The notes below the pieces were generated by a model that ran no database searches, was not told the DNA's origin, and was given only the letters and a program-made list of their open reading frames with translations. From a virus, in the IMG/VR virus record IMGVR_UViG_3300028392_001993, positions 62,001-126,000 of that record: a DNA stretch of 64,000 nt. The stretch is one strand, 5' to 3'. Below are positions 22,633 to 31,727 of this stretch, piece after piece (positions within the stretch are counted from its first letter, which is position 1; each line of letters begins with the position of its first letter). Made by a program: the position numbers and the translations under genes.

Positions 22633-23898
22633 TTATTTCCACTCCTGATTTAACCAAGGAAACAGTGAGCGCCAGTCGGTTCCTCTGCGGCGATCTATTT
22701 CGTCAAGATAAGCAATTAGTCCTTGAATTTTATCTGTATCTCTGGGTGTGTTGGCCACTTGTTTGGCAATACCCGTCATGTGTTCGCGGGCACTGCGTTC
22801 GTGATGTGTGCGTTCGGGCATGGCCGTAATAATATTCTCAAAGTCTTGATCAAATACTCCTGAGCCAAATATAGCAGGATCTAGTATCAACGGCCAAGTG
22901 GTGGTCATGAAACTGTAGTATATCTGTTGATGTTCACGTCCGGTATTCCAGTCCCTCAAACGTTCCACTAGATCTCTGGTGCGTTTGACTGTGAGTGCGC
23001 TGATTGCACTATTGATACATTGTACCACCCAGGGCAAGGTCATAATGTATTCAAAGTTTGTTTGCCATTCTTTGAGATCAAGCCCCCAACGCACATATTC
23101 TTGTTCAGGCCCCCAAGCATCTAAACTGCTGGATATTTGTACCCCACGTATTTTCTTTTGTTCAACCATGCGACCCAGGCGTTCCATTGTGCGCTGTAGT
23201 CGAGCAGGAGGAACTTTTAGATTGGTAATAAAGTTAAATGTTACATCGGGGTTAGGATGTGTGTCCCAAAATTCCAGGCAAGCTTCTAGTTCAGGTTGAA
23301 AGAAAGGTTCCCCGCCGGCCACTTGAAACTGCTGTATTTGCAAGTAGCGATCTTGATCGTGCAGGTATTGCCAGAACTGCGCTAACATATGATCGTAGTT
23401 GGAATTCTTAGGGGTGATCTTTCCGAAACTGTAATGCTTGCTTTTGAATTCTCCAAAGCGGCGATCTTCTTCTTCCCATTTGCTGGAGAAATGATTGCCA
23501 CAGTACAAACAACTCATGTTACAGGTGTTGTTGAAGTATATCTCTAGTATTGTAGGAACAACTTCTAAGGCTGTGGGATTTGACAGCAATTCCACTGGTG
23601 TGCGCTGTTGATCATGTCCGGAATGTATTTGATACAGTCTATCGCTCATTCCCCCGGCCGCTTCAATCTTTTCACAGTATTGACATCCGCCTTGTGGCCA
23701 CTTGCCTTCAAGCATGAGTTCTCGTGCTGAAATCTTTTCGGGCAAGTTGTGAAAACTTGCAAAATTGTCCGGCGGAATTGTGTATTGATCAGTTCTATGA
23801 CAGCTGGCGCTTTTACCTTGTCCTAGATAGATGGTACTCCAAGACCATTTTAACAAACAGGCTGTGTCTGTTTTGATGGGGAAAAATTTTTGTATCAT
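22633..23898 (-). CDS. Radical SAM protein, C-x2-KW subgroup
   Basis: 421 residues from ATG 23898, overlapping the upstream stop as ATGA. Cluster motif CNMSCLYC at 126-133 and AGGEPFF further on. The N-terminus has C14-x2-KW, C33 (ASCHR) and C72-x2-C75. The C-terminus has RRRGTDW-x3-FPWL. The same N- and C-terminal signatures occur in the radical SAM proteins at 32355-33686 and 34719-36086, so the three form one subgroup. Substrate unknown. Confidence 0.87.
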   Translation of the reverse strand: MIQKFFPIKTDTACLLKWSWSTIYLGQGKSASCHRTDQYTIPPDNFASFHNLPEKISARELMLEGKWPQGGCQYCEKIEAAGGMSDRLYQIHSGHDQQRTPVELLSNPTALEVVPTILEIYFNNTCNMSCLYCGNHFSSKWEEEDRRFGEFKSKHYSFGKITPKNSNYDHMLAQFWQYLHDQDRYLQIQQFQVAGGEPFFQPELEACLEFWDTHPNPDVTFNFITNLKVPPARLQRTMERLGRMVEQKKIRGVQISSSLDAWGPEQEYVRWGLDLKEWQTNFEYIMTLPWVVQCINSAISALTVKRTRDLVERLRDWNTGREHQQIYYSFMTTTWPLILDPAIFGSGVFDQDFENIITAMPERTHHERSAREHMTGIAKQVANTPRDTDKIQGLIAYLDEIDRRRGTDWRSLFPWLNQEWK

Positions 23899-24668
23899 GA
23901 TGAAGCCCAGGGTAGGTTTGGCCAATTACGGCCATTAGTGTTTGGCAGGTCAAAGCCAAAACTATCAAAATCTATTTCTTTATATCCGGGTATGTAGTTG
24001 TCAACAGCATCTATTACAAGTCTAGCAAATGCCCCATTATTAGCCGCGGTAAAATGATTGTTTAGTTGCACAGGATCGTTTTTATTGATTTGGTGCAGAA
24101 TTTGTTGCTCGGATCCTTCGAGGCCGCCCATGACAATTTTCATCAGCGGAGTGGTGAATACCATACCCGATAATCCCCCAAGATCAGGTGCGCCATTACT
24201 TTCATCATACACAGTAAAATGTACGGTTTTAATTTTAGCAAATTTCTTATCTATTGACTGTATGTGCTGATCAAAAGCATATTGTTGAAAGTCTGCGTCG
24301 TATATGTGTTTAAAAAACAACTGATTGGCACGGCTTTCTTCAGAATTTGTCTGAGGCTGATTTATTGTTTGTTCTAGGTTGTCATTCCACCCGTTGTTTA
24401 TTCTTTGCATGGTTGTGTGACAAAACACAACGGCTTGAACTTGATCCCAGCGATGTATTAAATCGGCCACAGCCCGACTCCACGAATACCACCAACTGCG
24501 CCCGCCAAACCCGTAAACTTCCACATTGCCGTTGTAGTGTTTGATAACGTCTGACACCCAACTTGCTTGGTCAGATCGTAACCACCAGGTTTGATTATCA
24601 AACTTTGGCCGAGACAATCCTGGATGGTGGAAGTCAGCACAAAAACTATCCCCTATGATCACAATCAT
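23895..24668 (-). CDS. SGNH/GDSL-type hydrolase-like protein
   Basis: 257 residues. An N-terminal IIGDSFCAD (GDS at 6-8) suits block I of SGNH esterases, GGRS (55-58) could be block II, and N204-H205 in QLNNHFT may supply the catalytic His. Members deacylate sugars or lipids. The spacing is plausible, but block III (GxND) is not obvious (CHTTMQR at 83-89 is in its place), so catalysis is uncertain. Starts directly after the carbamoyltransferase stop codon. Confidence 0.55.
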   Translation of the reverse strand: MIVIIGDSFCADFHHPGLSRPKFDNQTWWLRSDQASWVSDVIKHYNGNVEVYGFGGRSWWYSWSRAVADLIHRWDQVQAVVFCHTTMQRINNGWNDNLEQTINQPQTNSEESRANQLFFKHIYDADFQQYAFDQHIQSIDKKFAKIKTVHFTVYDESNGAPDLGGLSGMVFTTPLMKIVMGGLEGSEQQILHQINKNDPVQLNNHFTAANNGAFARLVIDAVDNYIPGYKEIDFDSFGFDLPNTNGRNWPNLPWASS

Positions 24669-26147
24669 TTAACTACAAACCTCGACGCCATATAAGGCTT
24701 CAAAACGATCAGCATCAGCACGATCATTTACCATGGGCTCACCGCGTATGTTAAGACTGGTATTTAACAACATAGGGCATCCTGTCAACACATACCACTT
24801 CTCTAGCAGTTCTCTTATGCCCGATCCATCCCGCGCCACAGTTTGTACTCGGCTGGTGCCATCAACATGACATATAGCAGGAGTAAGGTCAGGCTGGCGA
24901 CACCTAGCGACTGACTGCATATAAGGACTATGATGCCAACCCACTGGCATATCAAAATAGTCATCAACCACCTCAGCCAATATGACCGGGGCAAAGGGTC
25001 TGAATTGTTGTCTACGTTTGATCGCATTTACTTTCTCCTTGATCTCGCTGCCTCTAGGGTCTGCAAAGAGGCTACGGTTTCCGAGTGCGCGGGGGCCGAA
25101 CTCGGCTCTTCCTGATGCCACTCCGACAATTTTGTCACTAAGAAGCCGGTCCAGTAACTGGTTAACAGGATAAACACCTGGAATGCAATGGCCGAGATAA
25201 CCGTCCCGCCAGTTAACTCTACGTCCAAGAGCCAAAGCGGCAGCACCGAGACTGCTACCAGCGTCACCGGGACAAGGCATAATCCATATTTTGTCAAAGT
25301 ATTCTCCTAACATACGGTTGGCTGTACAATTCAATGCAACCCCACCCATATATACCAGATTTTTGCTGAAACCCAGGTTTCTAGCACGAATCATCACTTG
25401 ACGAATAAGATCTTCTGCTACCAGTTGAGCGGCCGCCGCAATATTTTCATTGCTGGCGCCTACTAGGAAATCTGCGCTCATTCCTGTGTGGAAGTTATGT
25501 TTTAGTTGTATATCACGCTCACTAGCAATCACATGCTCACGCATGTCATGATACCATGTGTTGCGACCCCAGGCGGCCATGCCCATTGTGATGTATTCTT
25601 CGTCTAGTGGGTGTAGACCAATGCGGCCGGTGACTGCACTATAGAACAACCCAATGCTGTGCGGATAAACCTGTCTCCATAATCTCTTATACTGCGCCTG
25701 ACCTTTGCGATCATATTCTGCACCCCATATTGATATTGTGTCCCATTCGCCTATTGCGTCTATTACCACCACTGTGGCACGTTCGAATGGGCTGGTTTGA
25801 AAGCCCCCTGCCGCATGACTCAGATGATGATTGTAACTGTGTATCTGCTCAGGTTCAATTTGACCACCCAACTGTTTTTTTAATATCTGCCCTGTGGTAA
25901 GTTTATCCCATTCAATACCTTGGCCTGCGTACCATTGCCTGAATTGTTTGTTCCAAGGACGTTCATAATAGGCCACAATCTCTGGGCCATATTCTGCGAC
26001 TTCGTCTAGCAAACCCTGACAAAAGTCAGCATCATTTTTCTTTTTCGAGTATCGCTCGCTATGACCAGCAAAAAGGATCTCCCCGTCAGGAGAAAGTACT
26101 GTGGCAGCCGCATCGTGAAACCCAGCTGAGATACCTAGGATATTCAT
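24669..26147 (-). CDS. O-carbamoyltransferase (NodU/CmcH/TobZ family)
   Basis: 492 residues. The enzyme activates carbamoyl phosphate with ATP and moves the carbamoyl group to a hydroxyl, usually of a sugar. The N-terminal GISAGFHDAAA (5-15) and HHLSHA (107-112) are diagnostic of the Kae1-like domain. The C-terminal part has FGPRALGNRS, FRPFAPV and LLNTSLNIRGEP, all conserved. A 33-residue microprotein gene overlaps its start as ATGA. Relatives carbamoylate Nod factors, cephamycin, tobramycin and saxitoxin. Here it probably modifies a sugar product of the surrounding cluster. Confidence 0.93.
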   Translation of the reverse strand: MNILGISAGFHDAAATVLSPDGEILFAGHSERYSKKKNDADFCQGLLDEVAEYGPEIVAYYERPWNKQFRQWYAGQGIEWDKLTTGQILKKQLGGQIEPEQIHSYNHHLSHAAGGFQTSPFERATVVVIDAIGEWDTISIWGAEYDRKGQAQYKRLWRQVYPHSIGLFYSAVTGRIGLHPLDEEYITMGMAAWGRNTWYHDMREHVIASERDIQLKHNFHTGMSADFLVGASNENIAAAAQLVAEDLIRQVMIRARNLGFSKNLVYMGGVALNCTANRMLGEYFDKIWIMPCPGDAGSSLGAAALALGRRVNWRDGYLGHCIPGVYPVNQLLDRLLSDKIVGVASGRAEFGPRALGNRSLFADPRGSEIKEKVNAIKRRQQFRPFAPVILAEVVDDYFDMPVGWHHSPYMQSVARCRQPDLTPAICHVDGTSRVQTVARDGSGIRELLEKWYVLTGCPMLLNTSLNIRGEPMVNDRADADRFEALYGVEVCS

Positions 26148-26245
26148 TTATAGATAAATGGATCTCGTTTGCGTAGTTCTCGTAGTTTCTTACGATAGCG
26201 TATTTCTAGAGTGATTCTTGACCAAAATCGTTTAATCCAGTTCAT
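26144..26245 (-). CDS. 33-residue basic microprotein coupled to the carbamoyltransferase
   Basis: ATG at 26243-26245 overlaps the upstream stop and its own stop overlaps the carbamoyltransferase ATG, both as ATGA. The product starts MNWIKRFWSRITLEIRYRKK and ends RKRDPFIYK: an aromatic/basic amphipathic helix. It fills the only gap in this part of the cluster, and coupling on both sides suggests a genuine gene, perhaps an accessory subunit or coupling peptide. No family is assigned. Confidence 0.6.
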   Translation of the reverse strand: MNWIKRFWSRITLEIRYRKKLRELRKRDPFIYK

Positions 26246-27279
26246 TTTAATGCCTTTATCTGTTGTTCTATATAGTCTGGATCGCTCCAGCAATAGGGAT
26301 ATTCTGCTTGTGCAGTACCGGTACGTATGGCTGCAACGTCTAGGTGTTGAGCTAGTTGTGCCCAGATGGCTTGGTAGTCTTCTGTACCAAATGACCTTTG
26401 TAAATCAACTTGCCCGACCTGAGGGTGGCCGATTGTAAGACTTGGTTCAGTTGGGTCGAATCCATTCCGTTCAAGCCATTCTCGAAATTCTGCCAGTTGC
26501 TGGATTTGCCAATGGTATGCGCCGGGATCACGGGCCCATTCAATATCAAAGTCGCCAGCCGCTTGACTCTGTGAGCGTAGCCCAGTCGTACGTAATTCGG
26601 CGACCCTGGAGTCCTTGCCTTCATCTTGAAATACCTCCCAGTGATGCTTGCCCACTGCTTTATTTACGCCCACATATACACCGCCTAGTTTTCTGTTGAT
26701 TGTTTCTATACCAAATAGTTCAAGGTCAGCGTCTTCTAGTTCATATCGTGGCGCCTGTAGCCAACACATCAATTGTGATGGTCTGCGCCATTCTGGTGCT
26801 TGTTTAACCTTGCGCATACTTAACACAAGGCTTTCTAGTTCGTGACACAGCAAGTTTAACTGACGTATGTGCCATCGTGTAACATCATCTGCGGCATCAT
26901 AATGCGGGCTCATTGCGCCTGCTGTGCCCTGCAGGTCTTCAAAGTAACGATGCAACAGATTCATTCGATCGTGATTGATATCTAGATCTGCTTGTATTAC
27001 ATTAGCAGGTGAGAAGAAGTCTTGTATACGATAATCTAATGTACTGGAATTAATTGCATTGATTGATCTATTGATCTGTGTACACAAATAATCTGCCGTT
27101 CTAGTGCTTTCTGTCCAGCCCAGCCAACAGTAGTTTTTTTCTAAATGTAGTCCGGTACGGATGATGTCATTTAATGCAGCCAACCATTTACGACTTAAAC
27201 TGTTATCGTCTATGTCTATGTGTACAGTTAAGATTTCTCGATCTGCCCCGCGCAGATCTATTTCTATTGAATCAAGCAA
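26242..27279 (-). CDS. Unknown cluster protein (345 residues)
   Basis: TTG 27279 is used as start (GGTGG lies upstream); it overlaps the radical SAM stop by 8 bases. A central region, LHRYFEDLQG then SPHYDAADDVTRWHIRQLN and LCHELESL, looks helical with conserved-looking His and Arg. The C-terminal region has WARDPGAYHWQIQQ and FREWLERNGFDP. I recognise no domain. Position between radical SAM and carbamoyltransferase genes implies a role in the same pathway. Confidence 0.65.
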   Translation of the reverse strand: MLDSIEIDLRGADREILTVHIDIDDNSLSRKWLAALNDIIRTGLHLEKNYCWLGWTESTRTADYLCTQINRSINAINSSTLDYRIQDFFSPANVIQADLDINHDRMNLLHRYFEDLQGTAGAMSPHYDAADDVTRWHIRQLNLLCHELESLVLSMRKVKQAPEWRRPSQLMCWLQAPRYELEDADLELFGIETINRKLGGVYVGVNKAVGKHHWEVFQDEGKDSRVAELRTTGLRSQSQAAGDFDIEWARDPGAYHWQIQQLAEFREWLERNGFDPTEPSLTIGHPQVGQVDLQRSFGTEDYQAIWAQLAQHLDVAAIRTGTAQAEYPYCWSDPDYIEQQIKALK

Positions 27280-28561
27280 TTTGCATCCACCATTTTAATA
27301 CATCTGGACAGCCGCCCAGGATATCTGTCATTGTCACACTCTGTGTTCTTATGCGTTCTAATTGTAACACACGAGCCTTGCCTCGCACAAGCCCTGCTTG
27401 ATACGTGTCCGGCCATTGTTGTTCAAACGTAGGTCGGTTCTTTAATTGTAACAGTACATCACGCATTGCGCCTGCGGAGCGGCCTGCTAACTCGTCAACC
27501 CATGGATCTAATAGGTGTCTAGGCAATGCTAAAGGACTCATTACAATATCTGGTGAGAAACTGAATATAACTTTGGCCAGCATTTCCACACCCAATTCAG
27601 CGGCCAACTCATTCATTCGATCCACTTCAGTCATGCCCGGCAGTGTCAGCGTGAAATCCAGGCGCATTTGGCGTGGATTTGTTGCTATCTCAAGGCCCTG
27701 CCGGAAGTTGTCTAAAAATAATGGATAGGAAAGACCTGTACGGATGTATTCTCCTGTGGCACCTGTTCCGTCGATGCTGGCGCAGATCTGCCAGTCTCGA
27801 ATATTTGATAAAATGTCACGGTATAGATTACTACCACGGTAATCCACCCGGCTAAGATTAGTATTGTATCTAGCATATAATTTGTCTCCATCTCCTAGTT
27901 CTATAATTCTTTTCATATACCGCCAATGCTGTTCATACATTAAAGGCTCGCCGCCTACCCAGTATATTTCTTCTACCAGGTGTTGTTCCACAGCATGACT
28001 GAATTCGGCTTCAACCTGGTCTTGCTGGAATGATTGTATTGCTCCGCGTATATCAGTTCGCATCCAATTGTTTTTAGGATTAGTCCAGTCAACCATGTTG
28101 TTAGACTTTTGTTCACTCTCCCAACTGGAGGATAGCATGTCTCCGCAGGTACGGCATTTAAAGTTACACAGGTTGCTGAACCTATAATCCCATGAAACAG
28201 GGCGCATATGAGTCGATCCATCTGGGTCAGTGCTATCCCATACTTGATCAAGTCTGTCTCCGAACAGGTGCCAAAAATAATCGCGGTATACGGATACATT
28301 GAGTAGTTTTTCATTACAAACCTCACATTCTGCTAGTGTTTCTCCTGCCATCATTCTACGGCGCACACTCTTCATATGCTCCGAATTCCAGTGCTGTTCT
28401 AGTGTTACAGGAATGTATCGGCCTGTGCCTGCTGACGTATCTATATATTGTTCAAAATTCTGTGCAGGCTCACGACTTGCACAGCACATTCTGCGTTCGG
28501 TCTGCGGGCTTAGATATGTATGCACCCAGGGTGCCATGCACAAGGTGTCAGGTTTTGACAT
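27272..28561 (-). CDS. Radical SAM protein, C-x2-PW subgroup
   Basis: 429 residues from ATG 28561; TTG 28567 is an alternative. Cluster motif CNFKCRTC at 132-139 and GGEPLMYE later. The N-terminus has C8-x2-PW, C26-C27 and C79-x2-C82, a Cys pattern typical of radical SAM proteins annotated as twitch-domain types, common in phages. It overlaps the upstream radical SAM gene by 14 bases. Two neighbours (28548-29759, 29756-31018) share the pattern and form a tandem array of three. Confidence 0.87.
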   Translation of the reverse strand: MSKPDTLCMAPWVHTYLSPQTERRMCCASREPAQNFEQYIDTSAGTGRYIPVTLEQHWNSEHMKSVRRRMMAGETLAECEVCNEKLLNVSVYRDYFWHLFGDRLDQVWDSTDPDGSTHMRPVSWDYRFSNLCNFKCRTCGDMLSSSWESEQKSNNMVDWTNPKNNWMRTDIRGAIQSFQQDQVEAEFSHAVEQHLVEEIYWVGGEPLMYEQHWRYMKRIIELGDGDKLYARYNTNLSRVDYRGSNLYRDILSNIRDWQICASIDGTGATGEYIRTGLSYPLFLDNFRQGLEIATNPRQMRLDFTLTLPGMTEVDRMNELAAELGVEMLAKVIFSFSPDIVMSPLALPRHLLDPWVDELAGRSAGAMRDVLLQLKNRPTFEQQWPDTYQAGLVRGKARVLQLERIRTQSVTMTDILGGCPDVLKWWMQIA

Positions 28562-29759
28562 ATTCAATCAAGGCCGCAAATTCAGGTGCTACAAGTGCTA
28601 AATTCTGGTCACGTTTGCGATCCAGGTCGGCTATTTTCATTCTGGTCATAAAGCCATCAGTTGACGCACCACGCATCATAAAGTCTCGAATACGATCAAA
28701 CTCCGATCTGTAAATGGTATCTACAGAATCCAAGTATTCTGCAATGGCCTTTTTAGCCCCATCGGGCAAGCACCCAATTGAGAAATACCAAGCATCGTGC
28801 ATCATATTCCAGTACACAAAGTTAAATGATTCCCGATTCTTTTCCAACCAGGCAGCAATGTCACCTAGATAACGCACATTAAAGATGTTCACAGTGGTGC
28901 ATACTTGCAGTTCAATATTGGAATAGATCTCTTTTAAATCTCTGAATCGATCTAGGTTAGCACACACATCTGTCCACACAGCATTTGAACGTTGATATTC
29001 AAATCTCTCACCCACGTCGTCTAGACTGAATGCTATTTCTACTGTTTTAAAATGCTTCCATATGGCCTCTGCTGCCTCTGGATACTGTGTGCCATTTGTA
29101 TTATAATGTATTTCCACCTGCGGTGCAATACCGCGATCCACAATGCCCTGCAACATGTCAAAGTGTTCCTCAATCATAAAAGGCTCGCCACCGGTGAATT
29201 CTATATAGCGTATGTCATTTACGACCGAGTCAATTTGATCCCAGAATTGAGGATTGTCCCTGGGCCATGCGCCGGCCCGTAGCATTGTGTAAGCGTGTGA
29301 CTTTTTCTGTTCTTCACGCGGCAGCACAGCAATTTCTTCTGCGGCAAATTGACTTGAGCTCCAGGATCCGCATATACGGCATTTGAGATTGCATATATTG
29401 CCCAGCTTGAGATCCAGGAACATCAAGGGCTTGGCATCAGCAGTCCATTCACTTGAGATGCCCATGTGTTTGAGTCTGTCTAGTGTGTGCATGCGTTTGC
29501 TTGTGCGACCCGCACGTTCTTCGTTCCAGCATTTGCGGCATGTTTGTGGTTGTTCACCCGCCAAGAACTGCTGACGCAAACTGCGCATGTGATCACTGTT
29601 TTGTATGTCTTGAAAGCGGGCTGTGCTTAACTCAAACTTGCGGCCGCCATTGTCTACAATTTCGTCGTCGGCCAGACAGCACGGGCGCACAGTACCAATG
29701 GGCGATGCTTCTAGGCTGATCCAAGGTAACACACAAAATTTAGGGTGTGGTAAATTCAT
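28548..29759 (-). CDS. Radical SAM protein, C-x2-PW subgroup
   Basis: 403 residues. Cluster motif CNLKCRIC at 123-130 and FTGGEPFMIEEH later. N-terminal C9-x2-PW, PCC (27-29) and C74-x2-C77 match the tandem neighbours. ATG 29759 overlaps the previous stop as ATGA. The C-terminus reads APEFAALIEYVKT, similar to LPELAALK in the next copy. A product of gene duplication with divergence; the substrate is unknown. Confidence 0.88.
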   Translation of the reverse strand: MNLPHPKFCVLPWISLEASPIGTVRPCCLADDEIVDNGGRKFELSTARFQDIQNSDHMRSLRQQFLAGEQPQTCRKCWNEERAGRTSKRMHTLDRLKHMGISSEWTADAKPLMFLDLKLGNICNLKCRICGSWSSSQFAAEEIAVLPREEQKKSHAYTMLRAGAWPRDNPQFWDQIDSVVNDIRYIEFTGGEPFMIEEHFDMLQGIVDRGIAPQVEIHYNTNGTQYPEAAEAIWKHFKTVEIAFSLDDVGERFEYQRSNAVWTDVCANLDRFRDLKEIYSNIELQVCTTVNIFNVRYLGDIAAWLEKNRESFNFVYWNMMHDAWYFSIGCLPDGAKKAIAEYLDSVDTIYRSEFDRIRDFMMRGASTDGFMTRMKIADLDRKRDQNLALVAPEFAALIEYVKT

Positions 29760-31018
29760 TTTAATGCTGCCAATTCAGGTAATGCGTGTTGCCATGATTC
29801 ATTTCTGATGTCATCCAATTCATGTGTTCGGCGCCAGAACGAGTCTATTAACTGTGTGTTATCTGTAGCGTTCATAAAGGCAATGGCGCTCCGAAATCCT
29901 TGTGTGGCACGGCCTAGCGGATCTCTGTCGCTCATCCACGACAAGTGCCGGAGATACTTGTCTTCCAGGCGTTGTTTGTATTCAGCCGGAGCAATGTCTA
30001 TACGATAGTGCGGGGGATCCTGCAGGATGTTTACATTTAAATCCTGTGCGCGAATTAATCCTGCGGCTGTCCATTCCCGGTGAAAGTCCGGCAGGTGCCA
30101 GGCATTTAATATGCTGAGTGTGGGTGAGATATAAAAGTCCACGTCAGGACATGTGGCAATCATTTGGTGGCGGTTTTTGACCACGTCGTACCATCGAGTA
30201 CCTTTGCGTATGTATTCAGCAGGGTGTCCCATGCCGTCCAAACTGGCACCCACTGCCACACTATCAAATTGCCGCCAGTATTCAAATACTGACCGTCCTT
30301 TTAGGTCTGTGTGTGTGAAGTTTGTGTTGTAGATTAATCGTACATCAAAGCGTTTGCGCCGCACTAGTTCTTCTAGGATGTTATAGTGCTCTTCCATCAG
30401 CAAAGGCTCGCCTCCGGCAAAGTAGATCTGCTCTACATAATCCAGGTGCGGCTCAAGTTGAGTCCACATGTCTGTCTCTGTGCGGCCTGCATAGTTAAGA
30501 ACTGTATTGCGATCCTTCCATTCTGGACCTGCTAGTCGTGCTTGATCTTGATACCACTGGCTTGAAAAGATATGCCCGCATGAGCGACATTTTAAATTGC
30601 AGAGATTTGAAAAACGAATATCCCAGTAGGTCATTTCAAATGGGTTTGAATCCAGTTTCTTTACGTGATGCCCGTGATGTTTGTTTGCCGATCGTCGGCC
30701 ACTAAAGAATCCTGACTGTTCCTGTTCATAGCAACGTGTACAGGCGGCATGTGGTGTTTCACTCAGCATGCTTTCACGTAGTTGTTGCATGGGCTGGTCG
30801 CGCCATATTTCCGCCAGAGTGTTGGTTCTACAATTGCCCACAACGCCGGGTTTCATTTCAGCATGACAACAAGGATATGCTTCGCCCGTGGGATATGCGT
30901 GTAAATGAATCCAGGGATAGATACAGAATGTTTTAGAATCTTCTAGTAAGAAACGCTCACGTTCAGTGAGTTCTGTGGCTCGCACTAGATCTGTGCTGTT
31001 ATATTTGTAATTACTCAT
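29756..31018 (-). CDS. Radical SAM protein, C-x2-PW subgroup
   Basis: 420 residues. Cluster motif CNLKCRSC at 140-147 and FAGGEPLLMEEH later. The N-terminal segment has a 30-residue extension before FCIYPW (C32), then PCC (49-51), and C93-x2-C96. It is the first of three tandem related enzymes. It overlaps the upstream gene by 8 bases. Confidence 0.88.
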   Translation of the reverse strand: MSNYKYNSTDLVRATELTERERFLLEDSKTFCIYPWIHLHAYPTGEAYPCCHAEMKPGVVGNCRTNTLAEIWRDQPMQQLRESMLSETPHAACTRCYEQEQSGFFSGRRSANKHHGHHVKKLDSNPFEMTYWDIRFSNLCNLKCRSCGHIFSSQWYQDQARLAGPEWKDRNTVLNYAGRTETDMWTQLEPHLDYVEQIYFAGGEPLLMEEHYNILEELVRRKRFDVRLIYNTNFTHTDLKGRSVFEYWRQFDSVAVGASLDGMGHPAEYIRKGTRWYDVVKNRHQMIATCPDVDFYISPTLSILNAWHLPDFHREWTAAGLIRAQDLNVNILQDPPHYRIDIAPAEYKQRLEDKYLRHLSWMSDRDPLGRATQGFRSAIAFMNATDNTQLIDSFWRRTHELDDIRNESWQHALPELAALK

Positions 31019-31727
31019 AAAGGTCTGACCAATGTTGTAAAATCATTTTTTCTAAATTAGCATTTGAATTAGTATCAAACACAGCCGGAGTTAGCAAAAC
31101 AAATTCTGGAAATTGTACAAGAAATTTAGTAAGATGGTAATGAAGTTCGGAATCTTCTTCATGTGGATCGGCTCTAAACATTACAAACTTGCTGTCCGAG
31201 TCTCGGCATTTTCTAACTATTTCATTTACATAGTTTGTAAAATTATAAAAATCATCATCAGAAATTTGGCTTAGTTGTAATACTACATTTTTTTTTGTTA
31301 AATTATTGCACATTACTTGTTGATACAAGTTTTGATTATTTTTGACTCTTACAACTGAACTATCAGTATCTGTTGGTTTGAAGTATGTAACTATATAGCA
31401 CCAAGGTCTGTCAGACTGAATTATTACCTGCTGTCGATGCTTCAAAAACAAACAGGTGTTCATTGACTGATAATATGAATCTACATCTAGATAACTTAGT
31501 GGATGTTGGTCTAGCAATACAATCAAATCAAAACTTTTGCATACTGCTCTTAGATAATCTACACTTATTGTTCCAATATCTGTGTAATAGCATCCGAATT
31601 GAATATCTGTGTTTTGTTCAGTCAATAGGCCGTTTAATTCAGTTGAGTACTGCCTGGCTACCTGTTCTGACAGAGTTATTGTGTCCATTGAACTATTACC
31701 CAAACAAAGTATTTTTATTTTTTCCAT
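31011..31727 (-). CDS. Unknown cluster protein (238 residues)
   Basis: N-terminal KILCLGNSSMDT resembles the first strand and turn of an SGNH- or Rossmann-type fold, but GNSS is not GDS and no catalytic His is clear. Later regions are rich in Asp, Tyr and Cys. More AT-rich than many neighbours. It overlaps both flanking genes (8 and 13 bases). Function not assigned; an inactive SGNH-like protein is one possibility. Confidence 0.6.
   Translation of the reverse strand: MEKIKILCLGNSSMDTITLSEQVARQYSTELNGLLTEQNTDIQFGCYYTDIGTISVDYLRAVCKSFDLIVLLDQHPLSYLDVDSYYQSMNTCLFLKHRQQVIIQSDRPWCYIVTYFKPTDTDSSVVRVKNNQNLYQQVMCNNLTKKNVVLQLSQISDDDFYNFTNYVNEIVRKCRDSDSKFVMFRADPHEEDSELHYHLTKFLVQFPEFVLLTPAVFDTNSNANLEKMILQHWSDLYE

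Noticed and set aside
19983-26147. Saxitoxin or streptomycin biosynthesis genes
   Set aside because: Only the enzyme classes are shared. No polyketide-like or inositol-specific genes are visible, so naming a known product is not justified.
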